Positions 33,722 through 42,970 are shown, numbered from the stretch's first letter. The stretch: 43,131 nt of DNA from an uncultured Eubacteriales bacterium (GCA_949288185.1 CASEIZ010000047.1:1-43131), one strand, 5' to 3'. The notes: generated by a model not told the origin, from the letters alone. Translations and numbers: made by a program.

Positions 33722-36388
33722 TTACTTTAAGGATTCCATCACTTTTTCTAACATATCTTTGTACTTCTCTAACTTTGCTTTTTCTTCATCAATTTTACTT
33801 TGAGGTGCTTTATTCATAAATCCTGGATTAGACAACATTTTTTCACATCTTGCCACTTCACCTTCTAGTCTTTTCTTTTCTTCTTGCAATCTTTTTCTTT
33901 CTTGTTCCATATCCACTAATCCTTCAAATGGCATATATAATTCCATTCCATCTTGCACAATGCTAATCGCATTATCTTTAATTCCTGCTTTATCTTTTTG
34001 AATGGTTACATTGCTTCCAAATCCTAATTTTAACAAGAATTCTTTTGCTTCCTCTATTTCTTTTTCATATTTTTCAGTTACAAAGATTAGTTCTGCTTTT
34101 TTAGATGGATGTACATTCATGTTTGCTCTTGTATTTCTAATTTCTGTAATCATCGCTTTTAGTCTTTCAACAAATTCTTCTTCTTCCTTAAATGCATTCT
34201 CATTTTTTGCATAAGGCCATTTTGATACCATTAATTCTTTATCATTATATTTTACTAAATTTCTATAAATTTCTGTTGTGACAAATGGCATAAATGGATG
34301 TAATAGTTTCATTGAAATACCAAATACATAATCTAATACATAACAAACTTTTACTTTTTCTTTGTAGTCATCACTATATAGTCTTGGTTTTACCATTTCA
34401 ATATACCAATCACAGAATTCATTCCAAATAAAGTTATATACTTTATCTAATGCAACACCTAAATCATAATTTTCCATATTATTGGTTACTTCTGCAATTA
34501 AGGTTTCTAATTTATTGATAATCCATTTATCTTCTAAATGTAATAATTCTTCTTTGTATTTTCCTGTTTCTTTGTCAAATACTTCTGTATGGAATGCAAT
34601 AATATCTTCATCTTTTACATCACTATTTCTAATAAATTTTGTTGCATTCCATATTTTATTTGCAAAGTTTGATGCTTGCTCTAATTTTTCTGGCATATAT
34701 CGAATATCATTTCCCATTGTCGTTCCAGATATAACAGCAAATCTTAAACTATCTGCTCCATATTCATCAATAATTTCAATTGGATCTATACCATTTCCTA
34801 ATGTTTTAGACATTTTTCTTCCTTGACTATCACGAACCATTCCATGGATTAAAATATCTTTAAATGGTGCTTGACCAGTAAATTCTAATCCTTGTGACAT
34901 CATTCTAGATACCCAGAAAGTAATAATATCAAATCCTGTAACTAATACATTTGTTGGATAGAATGTTTTATAATCTTCTGTTTCCATGTTTGGCCAACCT
35001 AAAGTTGAGAATGGCCATAATGCAGAACTAAACCATGTATCTAATGTATCTTCATCTTGATGCAATTTTGTGCTTCCACATTTCTCACATTTTTCTGGAG
35101 TTGTTTTTGCAACATTAATATGTCCACATTCTTCACAATAATATGCTGGTATTTGATGTCCCCACCATAATTGTCTTGAAATACACCAATCTTGTATATT
35201 ATCTAACCAATTAAAATATTGTTTTTCATATTTTTTAGGAATAAATCTAGCTTCATTATTTCTAACAGAATCTGCTGCTCTTTTTGCTAATTCTTTCATA
35301 GAAACAAACCATTGCTCAGATATTTTAGGCTCTATGGTTGTTTTACATCTTTCACATTTTGCAACATTATGGGTATAGTCTTCTGTTTTTACTAATGCGC
35401 CAATTTCTTCTAGTTTTTTCACGATTGCTTTTCTTGCCTCTAATAAATCCATTCCTTTGTATTCTGGAACCAAATCACCCATTTTATAATTTTCGTCAAA
35501 TACTTCTACAATTTCCAAATCATGTCTTAATCCTGCTTGATAGTCATTCATGTCATGTGCTGGTGTAATTTTAACACAACCTGTTCCAAATTCTTTATCT
35601 ACAAAATCATCTGCAATAATTGGAATTTCTTTATTCATAATTGGTAAAATACATGTTTTTCCAACTAAATCTTTGTATCTTTCATCCTCTGGATGGACAG
35701 CAACTGCTGTATCTCCTAACATGGTTTCAGGTCTTGTTGTTGCAACAATAATATATCTATCTTTTTCACCTGTTATTTGATAACGAATATGCCATAAATG
35801 AGAAGCTTCTTCTTTGTACTCTACTTCTGCATCTGATATAGATGTCTTACAACTTGGACAATAGTTTATCATTCTTTTTCCTTTATAAATTAATCCTTTA
35901 TTATATAAATCAACAAATTGCTCTAAAACAGCATCTGACAATCCTTCGTCCATAGTAAAACGTTTTCTATCCCAATCACAAGAACATCCTAACTTCTTCT
36001 GTTGCATTTCAATGGTTCCACCATAGATTCTTGTCCATTCCCATGTTTCTTCTAAAAATTTTTCTCTACCTAATTCTTGTTTTGTTTTTCCTTCATTTCT
36101 TAATTTTTCAACTACCTTCATCTCTGTCGAAATAGCTGCATGGTCTGTTCCTGGAAGCCATAAAGTATTATATCCTCGCATCCTTTTAAAGCGAATCAAA
36201 ATATCTTGAATTGTGTAATCTAAAGCATGCCCCATGTGTAATTTTCCAGTTACATTTGGAGGTGGCATCATAATACAATAACTTTCTTTGGTTTTATCCA
36301 TACTTGGTTTAAAATAGCCTTTTTCCTCCCATTCTTGATACAATTTTTCTTCAAAATCTTTTGGATTGTACTTATCTTGCATATTCAT
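33722..36388 (-). CDS. valS: Valyl-tRNA synthetase
   Basis: Full-length class Ia synthetase, 888 residues. HIGH motif as HMGH at 51-54 in PPPNVTGKLHMGHALDY, the editing (CP1) domain with TTRPETMLGDTAVAVHPED, zinc-knuckle-like Cys groups (YCPSCKT, CERCKTTIEPK, YYCEECG), KMSKT near 523-527, and the C-terminal coiled coil (EQERKRLQEEKKRLEGEVAR). Two ATGs compete: the first has only 3 nt after GGAGG, and Met3 has 9 nt. Expression is controlled by the T-box upstream with a Val specifier, which confirms the amino acid. Confidence 0.98.
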   Translation of the reverse strand: MNMQDKYNPKDFEEKLYQEWEEKGYFKPSMDKTKESYCIMMPPPNVTGKLHMGHALDYTIQDILIRFKRMRGYNTLWLPGTDHAAISTEMKVVEKLRNEGKTKQELGREKFLEETWEWTRIYGGTIEMQQKKLGCSCDWDRKRFTMDEGLSDAVLEQFVDLYNKGLIYKGKRMINYCPSCKTSISDAEVEYKEEASHLWHIRYQITGEKDRYIIVATTRPETMLGDTAVAVHPEDERYKDLVGKTCILPIMNKEIPIIADDFVDKEFGTGCVKITPAHDMNDYQAGLRHDLEIVEVFDENYKMGDLVPEYKGMDLLEARKAIVKKLEEIGALVKTEDYTHNVAKCERCKTTIEPKISEQWFVSMKELAKRAADSVRNNEARFIPKKYEKQYFNWLDNIQDWCISRQLWWGHQIPAYYCEECGHINVAKTTPEKCEKCGSTKLHQDEDTLDTWFSSALWPFSTLGWPNMETEDYKTFYPTNVLVTGFDIITFWVSRMMSQGLEFTGQAPFKDILIHGMVRDSQGRKMSKTLGNGIDPIEIIDEYGADSLRFAVISGTTMGNDIRYMPEKLEQASNFANKIWNATKFIRNSDVKDEDIIAFHTEVFDKETGKYKEELLHLEDKWIINKLETLIAEVTNNMENYDLGVALDKVYNFIWNEFCDWYIEMVKPRLYSDDYKEKVKVCYVLDYVFGISMKLLHPFMPFVTTEIYRNLVKYNDKELMVSKWPYAKNENAFKEEEEFVERLKAMITEIRNTRANMNVHPSKKAELIFVTEKYEKEIEEAKEFLLKLGFGSNVTIQKDKAGIKDNAISIVQDGMELYMPFEGLVDMEQERKRLQEEKKRLEGEVARCEKMLSNPGFMNKAPQSKIDEEKAKLEKYKDMLEKVMESLK

Positions 36389-36413
36389 CTTCCTCCTTTT
36401 ATAAATTCAAAAA

Positions 36414-36685
36414 CGCCCTTATGTATAAAAACATAAGGGCGAATGATATTCACGGTACCACCTTATTTATATAATAATTTGCTTATCTATTCGTACTTTC
36501 TTCGAAAATCTATTATAAAGCAAATATTATATATCTCTTTAGCTTATAACGTTGCTTAAACGGACATTCTTACTATTATTTCAGAATATCAACAAAAAAG
36601 CTACCTTCCATTTATCATGATTTAAGAAGCTTCCAGCCAATGACTTCTATTCTCTAAAAATCTGTGTAAATGTACTCCTCTTTTT
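36414..36685 (-). promoter_or_regulatory. T-box leader of valS, Val specifier GUU
   Basis: The T-box sequence AGGTGGTACCGTG is at 36451-36463. An 11-bp terminator stem (CGCCCTTATGT 36414-36424 with 36431-36441) followed by TTTTTG lies between it and valS. Stem I spans about 36580-36680; the specifier loop holds GTT at 36591-36593 followed by GA, just before a TATTCT helix strand that pairs with AGAATA upstream. Uncharged tRNA-Val is expected to pair with both and prevent termination. Confidence 0.93.
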
Positions 36686-36777
36686 TATCGTCTTTTTCTA
36701 TTATGTTAATATTATTGCACATTTTTTTAGATTTTACAAGTGTTTTTTTGAAATTATAAAATAAAATTGTAACTATT

Positions 36778-37001
36778 CAGCCCTAAATACAAGTGGTAGG
36801 TTTTTATAAATTATTTCATTACGAATGTGATTGGAGATGTTTTAGAATTTGTTACATAATTTATTGAGGGATGTTCACGGTACTCACATAGTGAGGGTCT
36901 GAGTGAAAGAGGCTCAAAAAATTATGTTACAAATTCTTAAATATCGTATTGAACCGAGTAATAAATAATTTATAAAAACCTACCACTTGTATTTAGGGCT
37001 G
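36778..37001. repeat. Foldback element 2 (224 bp) with perfect 39-bp arms
   Basis: Arms 36778-36816 and 36963-37001 are perfectly complementary over 39 bp and run inward from CAGCCCTAAATACAAG. Inside, the motifs ATTACGAATG (36818-36827) and CCGAGTAATAAATA (36954-36967) are shared with foldback element 1, then further stems lead to a CTCAC/GTGAG centre near 36885. The arm sequences of the two elements are unrelated. It lies between the valS T-box promoter and the alcohol dehydrogenase stop, 9 nt from the latter. No ORF is convincing. Confidence 0.85.
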
Positions 37002-37010
37002 AAAAATCGT

Positions 37011-38174
37011 TTATTGTGCTGCTCTTCTATATAATTCTATGAAATCTTCCTTAGTAACTTCTCTTGGATTTCCTGGTTTACATGGGTCATTCATTGCTTT
37101 TTCAGCAAGCATTTCAAAATCTTCTTCTTTTGCTCCATAATCTGTAATTTTTGTATCAATTCCTACTGTTTTGCTTAATTCTGAAATCATCCATACAAAT
37201 GTATTAATAACATCTTGATCATTTAGATGCTCTGCATCAGGTCTTCCAATATTCATTAAGATTTCTCTAAATCTTTGTGCAGTTGCTGGGTCTTCTCCAT
37301 TAAATCTCATAACTGTTGGCAATAACATCGCATTAGCAATTCCATGTGGTGTATCATATACAGCTCCCAATTGATGTGCCATTGAGTGAACAATTCCTAG
37401 TCCTACATTTGAGAATCCCATTCCAGCAATATATTGTGCCATTCCCATCATTTCAACAGCTTCTTCATTTTTCTCATTAACTGCTGCTGGTAAATATTTG
37501 AATATCATTTGAATAGCCTTCATATGAAACATATCTGACATTTCATTATGTGCTTTTGTAATATATCCTTCTACTGCATGTGTTAATGCATCCATTCCTG
37601 TTGCTGCTGCTAAGCTTTTTGGCATTGATCCCATTAATTCTGAATCAATAATTGCTAAAATTGGAATATCATTAGGATCTACACATACCATTTTTACTTC
37701 TGCATCTTCATCTGTAATAACATAATTAATCGTAACTTCTGCTGCTGTTCCTGCTGTTGTAGGTAAAGCAATAATAGGCATTCCTCTATTTACTGTATCA
37801 GATGCTCCATTTAGAGATTTGATATCTGCTCTATCTGGATTTGTCATAACAATTGAAATTCCTTTTGCTGTATCTATACTTGAACCTCCACCAACAGCTA
37901 CAATTAAGTCTGCTCCTGAATTTTTACAAGCTTCAACGCCATCTGTTACATTTTTAATTGTTGGATTTGGTTTTATCTCGTCATATAAGTCATAAGGAAC
38001 ATTTGCTTTATTTAATACTTCCTCAACTTTAGCTGTTACACCAGCTTCTACTAAAGATTTATCACTTACTAAAAATACCTTTTTAAATCTTCTTTTTTGG
38101 ATTTCTCCTGCAAGCTCTTCTCTTGCTCCTTTTCCAAAATATGATGTTTCATTTAAAACAAATTTTACTGACAT
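37011..38174 (-). CDS. Iron-containing alcohol dehydrogenase (FucO/lactaldehyde reductase-like)
   Basis: A 387-residue group III dehydrogenase. The NAD-binding region has AVGGGSSIDTAKGISIV and PTTAGTAAEVTINYVIT; the metal site is built from DALTHAVEGYITKA, GLGIVHSMAHQLGAVYDTPHG and its His residues. The nearest characterised relatives are lactaldehyde reductase and 1,3-propanediol or butanol dehydrogenases, which reduce short aldehydes with NADH in fermentation. Exact substrate unknown. AGGAGG precedes the ATG. It follows the membrane-anchored protein gene by about 75 nt. Confidence 0.93.
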   Translation of the reverse strand: MSVKFVLNETSYFGKGAREELAGEIQKRRFKKVFLVSDKSLVEAGVTAKVEEVLNKANVPYDLYDEIKPNPTIKNVTDGVEACKNSGADLIVAVGGGSSIDTAKGISIVMTNPDRADIKSLNGASDTVNRGMPIIALPTTAGTAAEVTINYVITDEDAEVKMVCVDPNDIPILAIIDSELMGSMPKSLAAATGMDALTHAVEGYITKAHNEMSDMFHMKAIQMIFKYLPAAVNEKNEEAVEMMGMAQYIAGMGFSNVGLGIVHSMAHQLGAVYDTPHGIANAMLLPTVMRFNGEDPATAQRFREILMNIGRPDAEHLNDQDVINTFVWMISELSKTVGIDTKITDYGAKEEDFEMLAEKAMNDPCKPGNPREVTKEDFIELYRRAAQ

Positions 38175-38249
38175 TTTCTAATTCCTCCTTAATAATTATT
38201 AATTTATATTTTGTGAAGTACGACATAGCGTTCTTCACTTTTAAGCTTT

Positions 38250-38921
38250 TTATCCTTCTTGAAAATCTGATGGTATTTCAAAGATATTATCATCAACATC
38301 ATAAGATACATCTACACTGATTAGTTCAGATTTATCTCCCATAATTGTTCTAATATATTCTAAGTCATCACCATCGAAATAAAATCTAGTATTGGTATCT
38401 TCCTCTGAAACGTCTTCATCTGCATTCATTAAAAAGTCTGATACCCCTTTATATTCTTCATAACGATAATTGTCACCATCTATTTTTTCTTGTCCTTTTT
38501 CTGGGTTTTGACTTTGGATAATTTCATTTAATTGATTTACTAATTCTCCAAGTCCTGTTGCATTATTTTGATAAGTATAATATGTTTTTGTATTATACAT
38601 TAACAAATAGGTATTTCCATCTTTGACAATATTGGTTGTGTGACTTCCATCATTATATGTATCAATATTGGCTACATCACCTTTTCTTGATACTGTATAT
38701 TTATTATTGTCATTTAATTGAAATGTTATGCTAAATGTCTCATTTTGCACCATTTTTTCATACATATTTGCTAACTTATTTTCATTCGCATTTTCTTCTT
38801 GATTCCTTGCTACTACATATACAATAAGTCCTATAATAATAACTGCTACAATAATACAAACTGAAATAATAAATATTTTTTGTTTCTTATCTAGATTTTC
38901 TGGCTTTTTCAAGTTTTCCAT
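38250..38921 (-). CDS. Membrane-anchored extracytoplasmic protein of unknown function
   Basis: A 223-residue protein with a short basic N terminus, one membrane segment (about 16-38, IFIISVCIIVAVIIIGLIVY) and a 180-residue outer domain. The domain has a beta-rich pattern with repeated hairpins (FSITFQLNDNNKYTVSRKGD, NIVKDGNTYLLMYNTKTYYT, TRFYFDGDDLEYIRTIMGDK), reminiscent of LolA-like or DUF-type lipid or peptide-binding domains, but I cannot name a family. No lipobox Cys is present. AAGGATGG precedes the ATG. Confidence 0.75.
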   Translation of the reverse strand: MENLKKPENLDKKQKIFIISVCIIVAVIIIGLIVYVVARNQEENANENKLANMYEKMVQNETFSITFQLNDNNKYTVSRKGDVANIDTYNDGSHTTNIVKDGNTYLLMYNTKTYYTYQNNATGLGELVNQLNEIIQSQNPEKGQEKIDGDNYRYEEYKGVSDFLMNADEDVSEEDTNTRFYFDGDDLEYIRTIMGDKSELISVDVSYDVDDNIFEIPSDFQEG

Positions 38922-39069
38922 ATTTATTATCCATCCTTTCCTCGATTATTTCATAGAAAGACTATTTCTGTCTTGTACATATAATTATTATAACCAAATT
39001 ATACCAATATTATTTTATTATCTCAATAAGAAGAATAAAAATGTAATATAAATGTAATAAAAAGAAATA

Positions 39070-39117
39070 CAGACCTCAAATAATAAACTATATAAAAGTT
39101 ATATTATTTGAGATCTG
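39070..39117. terminator. Hairpin between pfk and the membrane-anchored protein gene
   Basis: CAGACCTCAAATAATA (39070-39085) pairs with 39102-39117 with one mismatch. The loop contains AACTATATAAAAGTT, itself weakly self-complementary. On the minus strand TATTTCTTTTTATT follows, a fair U-rich tract, so it may end the pfk transcript. The remainder of 38922-39179 has no gene. Confidence 0.6.
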
Positions 39118-39146
39118 TTCCTTTTCTTTGTCTTTTTAATGGTTCA

Positions 39147-39175
39147 GGGAATTTTGGATCCGTCCCCAAAATCCC
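39147..39175. repeat. Small palindrome after pfk (GGGACGG type)
   Basis: GGGAATTTTGG (39147-39157) pairs with CCAAAATCCC (39166-39175), with one bulged A, around a loop containing CCGTCC. It starts 4 nt after the pfk stop. With GGTTCAG at its outer flank it resembles the 1839-1878 palindrome and shares GGGGACG with the 31-nt family. Confidence 0.65.
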
Positions 39176-39179
39176 GATT

Positions 39180-40322
39180 TTAATCTCCTAAGCAAATTCC
39201 AATATCTCTTGCTGTTTTTACTAAGTCATCATCCATTGTTACATATCTTACATTACTTTCTGCTGTACCACCTTGAACAGCTCCTATTTCTTTGTTTTCT
39301 CCTACTACAACTTCTAATGGTACACAGTCTAATTTTCCGTTTTTAATAACAGTCAACACACCAAATTTTCCTTCCATAGCAAGTTCTACTGCTTTAGCAC
39401 CATATTTTGTAGATAATACTCTATCATATGCTGTTGGGGTTCCTCCTCTTTGCATATATCCTAAAATGGTACATCTTGATTCTAGTCCTGTTAGTTCTTG
39501 AAGTTCTTTGGCAACTCTATTTCCTTCTCCACCAAATTTAACACTGATTCCTGCTTTATTGTCAATTCCTTCTGCTGAATGAGTTGTTTGTTCAGCATCT
39601 TTTGGATGTGCTCCTTCTGATACGACTACAACACTAAATCTTTTTCCATTTTCTTTTCTTTTATTAATTGCTTCTGCTGCTTTATGGATATCATATGGTA
39701 TTTCTGGAATTAATGCCACATCTGCTCCTCCAGAAATAGCAGATTCTAGTGCTATCCAACCTGCAAATCTTCCCATAACTTCTAATACCATAATTCTGTC
39801 ATGCGTTTCTGCTGTTGTATGCAATCTATCTATTGCTTCAGTTGCTACATGAACTGCTGTATTATATCCAAATGTAACATCTGTACATGCAACATCATTG
39901 TCAATGGTTTTTGGCACTCCAATGGTGTTAATTCCTTTTAAGAATAAGTCTCTTGCTGATTTTTGTGTACTATCTCCACCTAATGTAAATACACAGTCAA
40001 ATCCTGCTTCTTTTACATTTTTTACACATTGGTCTGATAAATCTTCATATGTAACTGTTCCATCTTCATGTTCTACTTTATAATGGAAAACAATTGCATT
40101 TGTTGAAGAGCCAATAATTGAACCACCTTTTGGCAATATTCCTGAAGCGATTTCATTTCCATCTAATCTAACATAATTATTTTTTACAAGGCCTCTGTAC
40201 CCATCGATATAACCGTAACATTCGATTCCGTTTGTTTCACATGTTTTTTTAATTGCTCTGATTACTGCATTAAATCCTGATACATCTCCACCATTTGCTA
40301 GTATTGCTACTTTCTTTAACAT
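39180..40322 (-). CDS. pfkA: 6-phosphofructokinase (mixed ATP/PPi signature)
   Basis: Phosphorylates fructose 6-phosphate in glycolysis. The frame opens 35 codons further up, within fabZ, but GGGAGG lies 6 nt before the ATG at 40320-40322, where MLKKVAILANGGDVSGFNAV gives a normal 380-residue enzyme. Motifs: LGGDSTQKSARDL (GGD 115-117, Ser118), GVPKTIDNDV (Lys138), EVMGRFAGWIAL and LGYMQRGGTPTAYDR. Family knowledge: ATP-type enzymes have Gly at the first position and Gly before TIDND, PPi-type have Asp and Lys. Ser118 with Lys138 fits neither fully, so the phosphate donor should not be assumed. The last gene of the fab operon, 91 nt after fabZ. Confidence 0.9.
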   Translation of the reverse strand: MLKKVAILANGGDVSGFNAVIRAIKKTCETNGIECYGYIDGYRGLVKNNYVRLDGNEIASGILPKGGSIIGSSTNAIVFHYKVEHEDGTVTYEDLSDQCVKNVKEAGFDCVFTLGGDSTQKSARDLFLKGINTIGVPKTIDNDVACTDVTFGYNTAVHVATEAIDRLHTTAETHDRIMVLEVMGRFAGWIALESAISGGADVALIPEIPYDIHKAAEAINKRKENGKRFSVVVVSEGAHPKDAEQTTHSAEGIDNKAGISVKFGGEGNRVAKELQELTGLESRCTILGYMQRGGTPTAYDRVLSTKYGAKAVELAMEGKFGVLTVIKNGKLDCVPLEVVVGENKEIGAVQGGTAESNVRYVTMDDDLVKTARDIGICLGD

Positions 40323-40413
40323 AAAAATCCTCCCTTTCTCTTGTTTATGTCCATATATTATTATATCAATATTATGGAAAATTACAAGTTTTTGGGAGAA
40401 TTTTTTTAGATTT

Positions 40414-40836
40414 TTAAACAACAGCAAAAGTTAATTCACCCTTTACAGCTACTTTCCCATCAACAGTTGCTAATGCTTCTCCAATTCCAATAGGTCCTTT
40501 TCTTTTAATAATTTTTACTTCTAATTTTAATCTATCTCCTGGAACGACTTGTCTTTTAAATCTTAATTTATCAATTCCACCGAAAAGTGCATTTCTTCCT
40601 TTGTTTTCTTCCATAGAAAGTATTGCTACTGCACCAGTTTGTGCTAAAGATTCTACAATTAAAACACCTGGCATAATTGGGTTTCCAGGAAAATGTCCTT
40701 TGAAATAATATTCATCTTCGCTAACATTTTTATATGCTACTGCACTTTCTCCTGGTATATATTCTTCTACTTCATCAATCATTAAAAAAGGCTCTCTTTG
40801 TGGAATAATTTCTTTAATTTGTTCTTTATTTAACAT
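40414..40836 (-). CDS. fabZ: 3-hydroxyacyl-ACP dehydratase FabZ
   Basis: Type II fatty acid dehydratase, 140 residues, hot-dog fold. The active-site motif [20 protein letters not shown] holds His48 and Glu62 as the catalytic pair. It dehydrates 3-hydroxyacyl-ACP to trans-2-enoyl-ACP. AAAGGAT lies before the ATG. It follows accB in the operon, but with 266 nt between them, filled by palindromes (see 40908-41102). Length and motifs are typical. Confidence 0.96.
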   Translation of the reverse strand: MLNKEQIKEIIPQREPFLMIDEVEEYIPGESAVAYKNVSEDEYYFKGHFPGNPIMPGVLIVESLAQTGAVAILSMEENKGRNALFGGIDKLRFKRQVVPGDRLKLEVKIIKRKGPIGIGEALATVDGKVAVKGELTFAVV

Positions 40837-40907
40837 TTTTATTATCCTTTCTTTTTATGATTCTCTATCGTTTATCCTGACATTACATGGATTTTTTCCT
40901 GTTTAAG

Positions 40908-41102
40908 AACAATAGCGGGCTTTCTTAAACAATTTTTCTGTTCATAACATTTCAAAGCCCGCGTCATTGTTCGGTGCCAAATTTTACGCTAGTAAAATTT
41001 GTGTGCAATCACTAAAGCGAAGCGACGTTCATGAATAGGAAAAATTGATTTTTCCTATTCATGAACAAAAATGTCCCAAACAGAAACGTCCCCAAAAGGA
41101 CA
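40908..41102. repeat. Palindrome cluster between accB and fabZ, with a GGGACG element
   Basis: Three structures in one gap. Left: GAACAAT plus CGGGCTTT (40908-40925) pair with AAAGCCCG and ATTGTTC (to about 40972). Middle: AAATTTTAC pairs across GCTA at 40979-41000. Right: a perfect 40-bp palindrome at 41027-41066, 19-bp arms starting GTTCATGAATAGG around TG. The 31-nt element is at 41072-41102 in reverse, beginning at the base next to the accB TAA. No gene is present. Confidence 0.8.
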
Positions 41103-41567
41103 TTATTTAATTTTAAATAATGGTGTACCATATTCAACAACATCTTCATTTTTTACACAAATTTCTACAACTTCACCATCAAATTCTGATTCAATTTCAT
41201 TCATTAATTTCATGGCTTCTACAATACATACGACTTGTCCTTTTGAAATTTTATCTCCAACTTTTACATATGGATCTTTATCTGGTGATGAACTTGCGTA
41301 AAAAGTACCTACCATTGGTGATTTAATAACTTTATAGTTTTCTTCTTTTTTCTCTTCTACCGCAACCATTCTTTTTTCTTCTTGTGGCTTTACAGCAGGA
41401 ACAGATATTGGTGCACTTGCTTCTATAACATGTGGTTCTACAATCACTTCTCTTTTTTCACTTTTTTTCATACTAATTTTTACACCATCTGGAAATTCAA
41501 TTTCTAATTCCTCTAATTTAGAATTTCCCATATCGTCCATTAATTTTTTAATTTCCTTATAATCCAT
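41103..41567 (-). CDS. accB: Biotin carboxyl carrier protein of acetyl-CoA carboxylase
   Basis: A 154-residue AccB. The C-terminal biotinyl domain (about 78-154) has the biotinylation site VEAMKLMNEIE, Lys120, and SPMVGTFYASSSPDKDPYVK typical of AccB. The N-terminal 40 residues (DYKEIKKLMDDMGNSKLEEL) are the usual AccB helix, joined by a Pro/Ala/Glu linker. It carries the carboxyl group for malonyl-CoA synthesis. GGAGG lies before the ATG. The other acetyl-CoA carboxylase subunits are not in this window. Confidence 0.96.
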   Translation of the reverse strand: MDYKEIKKLMDDMGNSKLEELEIEFPDGVKISMKKSEKREVIVEPHVIEASAPISVPAVKPQEEKRMVAVEEKKEENYKVIKSPMVGTFYASSSPDKDPYVKVGDKISKGQVVCIVEAMKLMNEIESEFDGEVVEICVKNEDVVEYGTPLFKIK

Positions 41568-41659
41568 ATTTCTACCTCCATTTCTGTTTTTATTTTACAT
41601 CATTCTTTTTAATTTGAAAAGCACAAAGCATAAATTATTATAAATTTAGTTATAAAATG

Positions 41660-42901
41660 TTACTCTTCATATTTTTTCAATAAAATACTACTATTGTGTC
41701 CACCAAATCCTAAAGAATTTGAAATTGCATATTTTACTTCTACATTTCTTCCTTCATTTGGAACCACATCCAAATCACATTCTTCATCTGGAACTTTATA
41801 ATTAATGGTTGCTGGAACAAATCCTTCTTCAATCGCTTTTGCACATACAATTGCTTCCACTCCACCTGCTGCTCCTAATAAATGTCCTGTATGACCTTTT
41901 GTTGAACTTACCATTACTTTTTTAGCTGTTTCTTCTCCTAATGCTGTTTTAATGGCTTGTGTCTCATATGAATCATTTAAATGTGTTGAAGTACCATGTG
42001 CATTTATATATGTAATTTCTTCTGGTTTTACGTTTGCTTCTTCCATAGCAATTTTCATGGCTCTTGCACCACCTTCTCCTCCTGGAGCAGGTGATGTAAT
42101 ATGGTATGCATCAGATGTTGCTCCATATCCTACTATTTCTGCATAAATTTTAGCACCTCTTTTTTTCGCATGTTCTAATTCTTCTAAAACAATAACACCA
42201 GCACCTTCTCCCATAACAAATCCATTTCTTTCTTTGTCAAATGGAATACTTGCTCTTGTTTTATCTTCTGATTTTGATAATGCTTTAATATTTGTAAATC
42301 CTGCTATACCAAGTGGTGTAATACCTGCTTCTGTTCCTCCTGCTAACACAACATCTTGATATCCATGTTTAATCATTCTGAAACTTTCCCCAATACTATG
42401 TGTACCTGAAGCACAAGCTGTTACCATGGAAATAGATTCTCCTTTTGCTCCAATATCAATTGCCACATTTCCTGTTGCCATATTAGGAATTCCCATTGGA
42501 ATATACATTGGAGAAACTCTGTCTGGTCCTTTTGTCATATATTTTTCATGTTCTTCTTCTGTTGTTCCAATTCCACCAATTCCAGAACCAATGATAATAC
42601 CTACTCTTTCCATGTTTTCTGTTTCTTTATCTAATCCACTATCTTTCCAAGCTTCTCTAGAAGCTACTATTGCATATTGAGAAAATCTATCCAATCTTTT
42701 TGCTTCTCTTCTATCAAAATACTCTTCTGCATTAAAATCTTTTAATTCTGCTGCTAATTTCACTTTGAAATTTGTGATATCAAATCTTGTAATTTCATCA
42801 ATTCCACATTTTCCTTCTTTAATTCCTTCCCAAAAATCATTTGTATTATTTCCTATTGGAGTTACAGCTCCTAATCCTGTGATAACAACTCTTCTTTCCA
42901 T
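41660..42901 (-). CDS. fabF: 3-oxoacyl-ACP synthase II (FabF)
   Basis: A 413-residue elongating condensing enzyme. The Cys-His-His triad is visible: Cys163 in VTACASGTHSIGE, His302 in INAHGTSTHLND and His337 in STKGHTGHLLGAAGG. Start MERRVVITGLGAVTPIGNNT is typical of FabF. GGAAG precedes the ATG. It follows fabG with about 195 nt in between, filled by foldback element 4, and precedes accB by 92 nt. It condenses malonyl-ACP with acyl-ACP in membrane lipid synthesis. Confidence 0.97.
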   Translation of the reverse strand: MERRVVITGLGAVTPIGNNTNDFWEGIKEGKCGIDEITRFDITNFKVKLAAELKDFNAEEYFDRREAKRLDRFSQYAIVASREAWKDSGLDKETENMERVGIIIGSGIGGIGTTEEEHEKYMTKGPDRVSPMYIPMGIPNMATGNVAIDIGAKGESISMVTACASGTHSIGESFRMIKHGYQDVVLAGGTEAGITPLGIAGFTNIKALSKSEDKTRASIPFDKERNGFVMGEGAGVIVLEELEHAKKRGAKIYAEIVGYGATSDAYHITSPAPGGEGGARAMKIAMEEANVKPEEITYINAHGTSTHLNDSYETQAIKTALGEETAKKVMVSSTKGHTGHLLGAAGGVEAIVCAKAIEEGFVPATINYKVPDEECDLDVVPNEGRNVEVKYAISNSLGFGGHNSSILLKKYEE

Positions 42902-42970
42902 TTTTCTCTTCCTTTCATTTTTTTATACTACTATTATTATCTCACATAATATACTATATTCGTCTGTTTT

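Noticed and set aside
40323..40427. 35-codon N-terminal extension of phosphofructokinase
   Set aside because: It overlaps fabZ and precedes a strong GGGAGG site at the ATG of 40320-40322, where the family normally begins.
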